DNA from: Euryarchaeota archaeon UBA13
Lineage (GTDB): Archaea; Thermoplasmatota; Poseidoniia; Poseidoniales; Poseidoniaceae
NCBI GenBank assembly: GCA_002495945.1
Contig: DAHU01000007.1
Location: 1 to 11,324, forward strand
Reading direction: 5' to 3'
Length of the DNA stretch: 11,324 bases
In this document: positions 6,762-11,324 of the stretch, in pieces
Numbering within the stretch: the stretch's first letter is position 1
How the letters are laid out: every line of letters starts with the position of its first letter
The notes under the pieces: generated by a model
What the model saw: the letters and a program-made list of their open reading frames with translations, nothing else
The model's database searches: none
Told to the model about the DNA's origin: nothing
Made by a program: the position numbers and the translations under genes

Positions 6762-7778
6762 ATGGCGGGATTTGGCGGACTTAGGAAAGGACGGCGCGAA
6801 GCGGCAGACAACCTCTCATACACCGAGGGTGGAGACTGCCCCCGATGCGGTGGAGACTCTGAAAATTCAACTATGGCGGGTTATTTGCGTTGTGTTGTTT
6901 GTTCGCATGAATGGCCCGACCCAAATTATTCTGAAGAGAGTAAGCAGCAAGAAATACCGACCTATCAACGTGATGCAGAATTGATTGAACAATTCAAAAA
7001 GGATGTAGCATCGGGGAGTTTAGCCAATGTTCTAGGTGTAAGTAAAAATCTCTCCGAGCAACAAGAAGCATCACTTGCGCGCTTAGAAGATAAGTGGATG
7101 AGCGGGATGCAAGGAAGATTCAACACAGCTACAGAAGAAAGAAAACCATTGATGATAATGTTTGACGATGAAGATAATATCGTCTCAACTGAAGTTGCTG
7201 CGTTGACAATAGTAGCCAATGGTTTTGATGGTGGCGAGGAGATTAGATTGGAATATCCAGGAAAAGGTACAGAATTTTATTCTTACAATGTCAATGATGG
7301 AATGGGATGGCGAAAAGGCGCCAGTGCAGAAGAGACTGCTAGGTCTATTGCAAATGTAATCAATAACAAATCTAATCTTGTGTTCGCAAATGTTAACGGG
7401 GTAAGAATTTCATTTGAACTAAGAAATGAAGAATTACGGCCTGAATCTTTGGTTTTATTCGTTGACGATCCCGGTGGTACGGACATAATTGCTGAGAAGA
7501 ATGGAGTTGTATTAGATGCAAGAAACGCCTCGGATTTTGAGGACTACCGCAGAATTGTCGAGATGGTTTTGGAAGATGGTATCATCTCGCCGAGTGAGGA
7601 CCAACTACTATGGTCACTTAGACAAGAATTGGGTATTGATGATGCTTATCACATTCAAATGGTGCTAAGCATGTATGGCGACCAGACGCTAAAAGAGTGT
7701 ACGAGTTGCTCAGCAATGGCTGAATTGTATGTCGAATACGGAACTTGGTATTGTCACTCTTGTGAAGAGTGGTGTTAA
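6762..7778 (+). CDS. Unrecognised protein with zinc ribbons at both ends
   Basis: A 338-residue soluble protein of unknown function. The N-terminal ribbon is CPRCGG (Cys26, Cys29) with CVVCSHEW (Cys44, Cys47), resembling those of transcription or RNA-related proteins. A charged helical stretch follows (about 66-120). Residues about 145-245 look beta-rich and follow the pattern LTI...G.EIRL..PGKGTEFYSYNV...SAEETARSIANVIN, then a hydrophobic NGVRISFEL. That layout is common in repeat domains of structural or tail-like proteins. Residues 260-300 are helical (EDGIISPSEDQLLWSLRQELGI). The C-terminal ribbon is CTSC...CHSCEEWC (Cys313, Cys316, Cys331, Cys334). ATG 6762 has no obvious ribosome binding site and follows DUF35 by 41 bp. 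No signal peptide or membrane segment is seen. It precedes the actin gene on the same strand. Confidence 0.8.
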   Translation: MAGFGGLRKGRREAADNLSYTEGGDCPRCGGDSENSTMAGYLRCVVCSHEWPDPNYSEESKQQEIPTYQRDAELIEQFKKDVASGSLANVLGVSKNLSEQQEASLARLEDKWMSGMQGRFNTATEERKPLMIMFDDEDNIVSTEVAALTIVANGFDGGEEIRLEYPGKGTEFYSYNVNDGMGWRKGASAEETARSIANVINNKSNLVFANVNGVRISFELRNEELRPESLVLFVDDPGGTDIIAEKNGVVLDARNASDFEDYRRIVEMVLEDGIISPSEDQLLWSLRQELGIDDAYHIQMVLSMYGDQTLKECTSCSAMAELYVEYGTWYCHSCEEWC

Positions 7779-7806
7779 TACAATTATGCCTTCCAAGACA
7801 CCGTTC

Positions 7807-7816
7807 TATATATTTT
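7807..7816 (+). promoter_or_regulatory. Possible TATA element ahead of the actin-like gene
   Basis: TATATATTTT stands out in the 126-bp gap before the actin gene. A start about 25 bp downstream would give a leader of roughly 65-70 nt. The leader contains a six-codon ORF (ATG 7875 to TAG 7895, MSQWDS) and a weak AGGCGAG at 7894-7900, 4 nt before ATG 7905. Assigned by eye only; the stretch could equally serve as a T-rich terminator of the upstream gene. Confidence 0.3.
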
Positions 7817-7904
7817 CATTTCCTTGATTTACGCCCTGCTTTTAGACAGAACACATAGGGATTATTCATAAGGTATGTCGCAATGGGACAGTTAGGCGAG
7901 TCAC

Positions 7905-8930
7905 ATGGCTGGAGATGTATTGTATATTGGAATTGATTTGGGAACTTTTCGCTCGGTAATGGTTTCCTCAGATAGTCACGAAGAAGAAGAATTAACTGTT
8001 ATTGGAACACCAAAGGACCCAATTGCAAAAAATTTCTTGAAAAGAGACGTATTGTTTGGAGAAGAAGCTCTAAAGAATCGTTTAGCATTGAATCTATTCA
8101 GACCTCTAGAGCATGGTGTCATCAAAGATACTGCAGAGGATCGAGACTTCATCGCCCACTTCATCACACATCTAATATCTCTTTCAGACCCTGAAGATTA
8201 CGACAGAGTTGTTGCCGTTATCGGTGCGCCAGCAGAGGCAAGTTATGTTGACAAGACCGCAATTTTCGATGCCGCCGCAGGAACTGTCAATGCTGCCATG
8301 ATTATCTCTGAGCCGTTTGCTGTAGCATACGCCCTTGACATGATTGAGCACACATTAGTCATCGATATTGGCGCTGGTACAACCGACCTGTGTCGAGTCT
8401 ACGGAACTATCCCAAGTCCTGATGACCAAATGCACACCGAATACGCTGGAGATTATGTTGACAAGAGAATAATCGAGGAAGTACAGTCTAAGTACAGTGG
8501 AGCTCAAATTACCAAAGATATGGCAAGACGATGGAAAGAACAACATTCGTTCGTCGGAACCTCAACCCCTGATGAACCGGTTATGGTTGATTTCTCGATT
8601 GAAGGAAAAGCCATGACATTAGACATCACAGATTGCATTCAGAAAGCTTGTGAATCAATTGTTGACCCAATCGTTGAGAATGTCAAAGTACTAATCGCTG
8701 GCTCAAACCCAGAATATCACGACCAATTTAGAAGAAACATGATTCTCGCAGGTGGCGGTTCCGGAATTTCCGGCTTGGGAGCCATGATTGAGCGTAGATT
8801 AAGCGATTTGGGAGATGTAAATGTTCACGTTGTTGATGACCCTGTAAGGCTCGGTGCCATGGGTGGCTTGCGACTGGCAATGGAAGTTCCTGAAGAGATG
8901 TGGAAGAATCTAACACTAGCGTCACGCTGA
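7905..8930 (+). CDS. MamK-like actin-family ATPase
   Basis: A 341-residue actin/Hsp70-fold ATPase. The phosphate-1 loop is GIDLGTFRS (9-17), phosphate-2 is VIDIGAGTTD (152-161) and the adenosine motif is LAGGGSGISGLG (281-292). The SEPF segment (Glu136) and Asp154 match the MamK glutamate and aspartate known to be needed for ATPase activity. The likeness to MamK runs through the whole chain: the PKDPI and GDEAL-like regions, AGDYVDKRI (181-189), KEQHSFVGT (211-219), NPEYHDQFRRN (268-278) and the ending VPEEMWKNL. It is closer to this than to MreB, DnaK, crenactin or eukaryotic actin as I remember them. Such proteins polymerise into cytoskeletal filaments that position cell structures. No magnetosome gene is seen, so the cargo is unknown. 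The gene has its own upstream gap and ends 2 bp from a convergent membrane-protein gene. Confidence 0.9.
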   Translation: MAGDVLYIGIDLGTFRSVMVSSDSHEEEELTVIGTPKDPIAKNFLKRDVLFGEEALKNRLALNLFRPLEHGVIKDTAEDRDFIAHFITHLISLSDPEDYDRVVAVIGAPAEASYVDKTAIFDAAAGTVNAAMIISEPFAVAYALDMIEHTLVIDIGAGTTDLCRVYGTIPSPDDQMHTEYAGDYVDKRIIEEVQSKYSGAQITKDMARRWKEQHSFVGTSTPDEPVMVDFSIEGKAMTLDITDCIQKACESIVDPIVENVKVLIAGSNPEYHDQFRRNMILAGGGSGISGLGAMIERRLSDLGDVNVHVVDDPVRLGAMGGLRLAMEVPEEMWKNLTLASR

Positions 8931-8932
8931 GT

Positions 8933-9568
8933 TTACTCGGATTCGGTTAAACCATATTTTTCCGCTAGTCGGGGATCGATTAGTGGCGCTTGACAGTGCG
9001 GACACAAATCACTTGCACTCAGCATTGATGGCCTAATGGCTAAAACCGCCATGCATTTTGGACATGCTGCCAACATTTCACCTTGTTCTAACTCAAAGTC
9101 AATTCCTGTTGATTCCATATCGAAATAGCCCGATTTGTAAACTGGATTAAAATGATACATAAATCTGCGAAATGAGCCAATAGTTGCCCAACCTGTAAGG
9201 AAAACAAATAGTAGTGACCCAACGTTGCCCCTCAATAAGAAATACAAGTTTAGTAATGCAACGATACCGAAAAATACTCCAGCGAGAAGTATCAAAATAG
9301 AACCGGGCCAATATGCCCATGATTTTGTTGATTTGTAAGAATTCCAGATTGAAAAATTAACTAAGCCAAATAAACCCAACATCATTGTCGCAAAATTGGC
9401 CGATATTATTGAACTGATATCCCAAATTAATAACAATACCACCAATCCATCAATGAATACAATAAATGATGTGCCTCGATGGATTCTATCGAACGCACTG
9501 TTGCGCGCAACCAAACTGTTTGGACTCATACCAGCAACGACTAATTGGTCGCCTCTGTTTGGCTGCAT
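8933..9568 (-). CDS. Four-helix membrane protein with C-terminal zinc ribbon, function unknown
   Basis: A 211-residue integral membrane protein that I do not recognise. After a polar N-terminus come four hydrophobic spans at about 34-56, 57-76, 88-112 and 116-134. A basic patch (FRRFMYHF) suggests that the following tail is cytoplasmic. The tail ends in a zinc ribbon with Cys169, Cys172 (CPKC) and Cys189, Cys192 (CPHC), followed by PLIDPRLAEKYGL. No signal peptide is needed. I use ATG 9568; an internal ATG at residue 14 would also keep all four spans. The gene is tail-to-tail with the actin gene and divergent from coaBC, so it has its own promoter. Membrane proteins with cytosolic zinc-ribbon tails are frequent in archaea and can act as anchors, but nothing here proves a partner. 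Confidence 0.82.
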   Translation of the reverse strand: MQPNRGDQLVVAGMSPNSLVARNSAFDRIHRGTSFIVFIDGLVVLLLIWDISSIISANFATMMLGLFGLVNFSIWNSYKSTKSWAYWPGSILILLAGVFFGIVALLNLYFLLRGNVGSLLFVFLTGWATIGSFRRFMYHFNPVYKSGYFDMESTGIDFELEQGEMLAACPKCMAVLAIRPSMLSASDLCPHCQAPLIDPRLAEKYGLTESE

Positions 9569-9664
9569 GTAAACCGCTAGTAGCCATTAATTTTGAATTA
9601 TTGCATCAATCTGCTAATAATTTGCTAACGAAGGTGTCAAATTGGCCAAACCAGTGCGTTGACC
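9569..9664. promoter_or_regulatory. Divergent promoter region (membrane protein / coaBC)
   Basis: A 96-bp AT-rich gap between divergent genes. TAATAATTT at 9615-9623 is a candidate TATA element for coaBC, about 42 bp before ATG 9665. The AATTTTGAATTATT stretch at 9591-9604 could serve the minus-strand gene. Both assignments are weak and made by eye. Confidence 0.3.
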
Positions 9665-10855
9665 ATGGCGATGCGCGACACGGATGTTGAAATTCGTGGA
9701 GATAGTCTTGCAGATAAGAAAATCCTGCTTGGCGTAAGCGGCGGTATCGCCGCAGTCGACACAGTAAGATTGGCTAGAGAATTGCGACGACATGGTGCTC
9801 AGGTAAGTGTCATGATGACACATTCCGCACAGAAGATAATCACACCATTAGCTGTTGAATGGGCGACCCAAACACAAGTGATTACAAGTTGGGAAAGCGA
9901 TTTGTCTGCTTTGGATGAAGTTGATGGCATTTTGATTGCCCCAGCAACAAGAGATTTACTTGCGAGTTACTTGCATGGACTACAACACGGACCAATACTC
10001 ATGGCATTGAGCGCTGCAAGAACGAGGAATTGTCCGGTTATGATGATTCCAAGTATGCACGCCGATTTAGCAGACGATCCAGTTACTACTGACCTTGTTG
10101 ATGATGTAGAACAACACGGCATCAAAGTTCACTGGGGTGAAGAGCAAGAAGGCAAACGGAAAACTCCGCCACACGATGAAATTGTGGCGCGTTTTGCCCA
10201 TTACATTAATTCCGCCAAGAGCCGTTCAGTAGTTATCACTCTTGGTTCAACCAAATCCCCTATTGATGATATCAGATTTTTAGCCAACAGTAGTAGCGGA
10301 AAAACTGGTTTCAAGATTGCAGATTATCTTTACAGACACGGTCATGATGTGACTTGTGTCGCCGGTTTGACAAACTATGAACAGCCAAGTTGGTTACCAC
10401 TGGTGATTAAAGCAGAACAGCCAGAGGTCATGCTGAAAGAATTAATCGCTTTGGCCAATGATGAAATTGATGCTTGGGTCCACAGTGCTGCTGTTCTAGA
10501 CTATGTTGTAAATAACCCAGCAAAAGGTAAACTGGCTAGTCAACAAGGCACATTGAATGTTGAGTTAGTTGAAAGTCCAAAGCATATTTTAGCGCTCAAA
10601 GAAAAATGCGTTGGCGCTGTTCGAATTGGATTCAAATTAGAAAGTGGTGTCAAACAAAAGGAATTGGTTCGAAGAGCAGTTGCACAACTTGAGCACTCCG
10701 GAATGACTGCTGTCATTGCCAACAGATTGGAAGATTTGAACAGGAAAGACAAACCACGGGCATATCTTGTTGACAAATCTGGTGCCGACTTCACATTGTC
10801 TACGATGCATGATGTCTGCCAAGCAATTCAAACAGTTATCGAAAGAGGAGTCTAG
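9665..10855 (+). CDS. coaBC: CoaBC-type protein: degenerate phosphopantothenoylcysteine decarboxylase domain plus phosphopantothenate-cysteine ligase domain
   Basis: Coenzyme A biosynthesis protein of 396 residues. The first domain (about 16-180) has the CoaC flavodoxin-like fold: ILLGVSGGIAAVDTVRLAREL, VMMTHSA, ILIAPAT. The catalytic positions of this family look changed. The active histidine is Asp79, the PxMN asparagine is a histidine (PSMH, 129-132), and the cysteine-bearing G.LACG.xG.G segment reads GEEQEGKRKTPPH. The second domain (about 186-396) is CoaB, joining 4'-phosphopantothenate and cysteine. It keeps PIDDIRFLANSSSGKTG (Asn208), SAAVLDY, NPAKGKL (Lys287/Lys289) and GFKLESG. I therefore expect ligase activity and doubt decarboxylase activity. 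The chosen ATG is 9665; TTG 9659 and ATG 9671 are alternatives. TrmY begins 7 bp downstream, probably in the same transcript. Confidence 0.88.
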   Translation: MAMRDTDVEIRGDSLADKKILLGVSGGIAAVDTVRLARELRRHGAQVSVMMTHSAQKIITPLAVEWATQTQVITSWESDLSALDEVDGILIAPATRDLLASYLHGLQHGPILMALSAARTRNCPVMMIPSMHADLADDPVTTDLVDDVEQHGIKVHWGEEQEGKRKTPPHDEIVARFAHYINSAKSRSVVITLGSTKSPIDDIRFLANSSSGKTGFKIADYLYRHGHDVTCVAGLTNYEQPSWLPLVIKAEQPEVMLKELIALANDEIDAWVHSAAVLDYVVNNPAKGKLASQQGTLNVELVESPKHILALKEKCVGAVRIGFKLESGVKQKELVRRAVAQLEHSGMTAVIANRLEDLNRKDKPRAYLVDKSGADFTLSTMHDVCQAIQTVIERGV

Positions 10856-10862
10856 TGATAAC

Positions 10863-11324
10863 ATGCGCCGTTTTGCCATAATCGGTCACCGCGCCATGGC
10901 CTCCGGAAAACTCCCCATCAATGACTTAGCAGGTGCTGCTGGCCGCATGGACGTCTTAGTTAGAGCGTTAATGGCTTCACTAATGACGAGTCATGGTTTA
11001 CGAAAAGATAGCGAAGTAATCCTTCACCTGTGGGGAGGACCGGGCCCACGACGTAGGTTGAAGTTTGTCGGTAGTGAAGTCTCAGGAATTCATGCCGAAG
11101 AAAGGTCTGTCGCTGGACAGATTGCCAAAGTAATACGCGAACCAGTACCACCAATTGGTAGTTGGGTTAGACGTTCACCTGGAATATACGATAGTGGAGG
11201 CAGTATTGAAGAAACAATCGATGAGTGGCAATCTTCTGAGGTTGTCGTGCTCGATGCAAAAGGACCCCGTTTGTGGACTAATGAGGCATCAATACCAATC
11301 GAAAGTACACCACATTCATTGAGT
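10863..11324 (+). CDS. trmY: tRNA (pseudouridine(54)-N1)-methyltransferase TrmY (3' truncated by window edge)
   Basis: SPOUT-family enzyme that methylates N1 of pseudouridine 54 in archaeal tRNA using S-adenosylmethionine. The open frame runs from ATG 10863 to the window edge without a stop, giving 154 residues of a family that is usually near 200. Recognisable blocks are MRRFAIIGHRAMASG at the N-terminus, GRMDVLVRALMASL (27-40), SHGLRKDSEV (43-52), LKFVGSEV (66-73), the HAEERS segment (77-82) and SPGIYDSGGSIEETI. The knotted SAM-binding end, with its conserved glycines, lies beyond the window and cannot be judged. The start is 7 bp after the coaBC stop; GAGGAG at 10845-10850, inside coaBC, is 12 nt upstream and may act as a rather distant ribosome binding site. 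No damage is seen. Confidence 0.91.
   Translation, partial: MRRFAIIGHRAMASGKLPINDLAGAAGRMDVLVRALMASLMTSHGLRKDSEVILHLWGGPGPRRRLKFVGSEVSGIHAEERSVAGQIAKVIREPVPPIGSWVRRSPGIYDSGGSIEETIDEWQSSEVVVLDAKGPRLWTNEASIPIESTPHSLS

Noticed and set aside
6762..9568. A magnetosome island around the MamK-like gene
   Set aside because: No MamA, MamB, MamM, MamE, Mad or Mms-like protein is seen; the three genes here do not support biomineralisation.
1..11324. tRNA or rRNA genes, CRISPR arrays, insertion sequences, attachment sites
   Set aside because: None were seen by eye on either strand: no spaced direct repeats, no transposase or integrase fragments and no tRNA-like cloverleaf in the short gaps.

Overview
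The window looks archaeal, most likely a planktonic euryarchaeote of the Marine Group II (Poseidoniales) type. The support is the C-terminus of an archaeal EF-2, an isopentenyl phosphate kinase, a TrmY-type tRNA pseudouridine methyltransferase, a thiolase translationally coupled to a DUF35 protein, and many short zinc-ribbon proteins in a compact, AT-leaning genome. The kingdom is well supported. The narrower placement is inference from gene content, in particular the type I IPP isomerase fused to a prenyl synthase.

Layout. (1) At 1-858 on the plus strand are the 3' end of EF-2 and a MOSC-domain protein. (2) At 851-3483 on the minus strand, isopentenyl phosphate kinase is followed by a fused IPP isomerase/geranylgeranyl diphosphate synthase. 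(3) At 3534-3899 a small zinc-ribbon protein faces a KptA-type RNA 2'-phosphotransferase (3902-4609, minus). (4) At 4730-6720 an SCP-x-like acetoacetyl-CoA thiolase overlaps (ATGA) a DUF35/OB-fold protein. (5) At 6762-7778 is an unrecognised protein with a zinc ribbon at each end. (6) At 7905-8930 is a MamK-like bacterial-type actin. It ends 2 bp from a four-helix membrane protein with a zinc-ribbon tail (8933-9568, minus). (7) At 9665-11324 a CoaBC-type protein is followed by the start of TrmY, which runs off the window. Genes are tightly packed and no gene-free gap exceeds about 130 bp. I see no RNA genes, mobile elements, CRISPR arrays or long repeats.

How the genes fit together. Blocks 2 and 4 bracket the archaeal isoprenoid pathway. 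The thiolase/DUF35 pair should act at its entry (acetyl-CoA to acetoacetyl-CoA to HMG-CoA). IPK, IDI and GGPPS act at its end (isopentenyl phosphate to IPP, then DMAPP, then GGPP for ether lipids). EF-2, KptA and TrmY are translation/RNA genes, and CoaBC belongs to coenzyme A synthesis, which also feeds the thiolase.

The parts most worth a second look are the MamK-like actin and its unassigned neighbours, the CoaBC protein whose decarboxylase half appears to have lost its catalytic residues, and the DUF35 protein, which lacks zinc ligands and carries an N-terminal region that may be a shrunken HMG-CoA-synthase-like domain.
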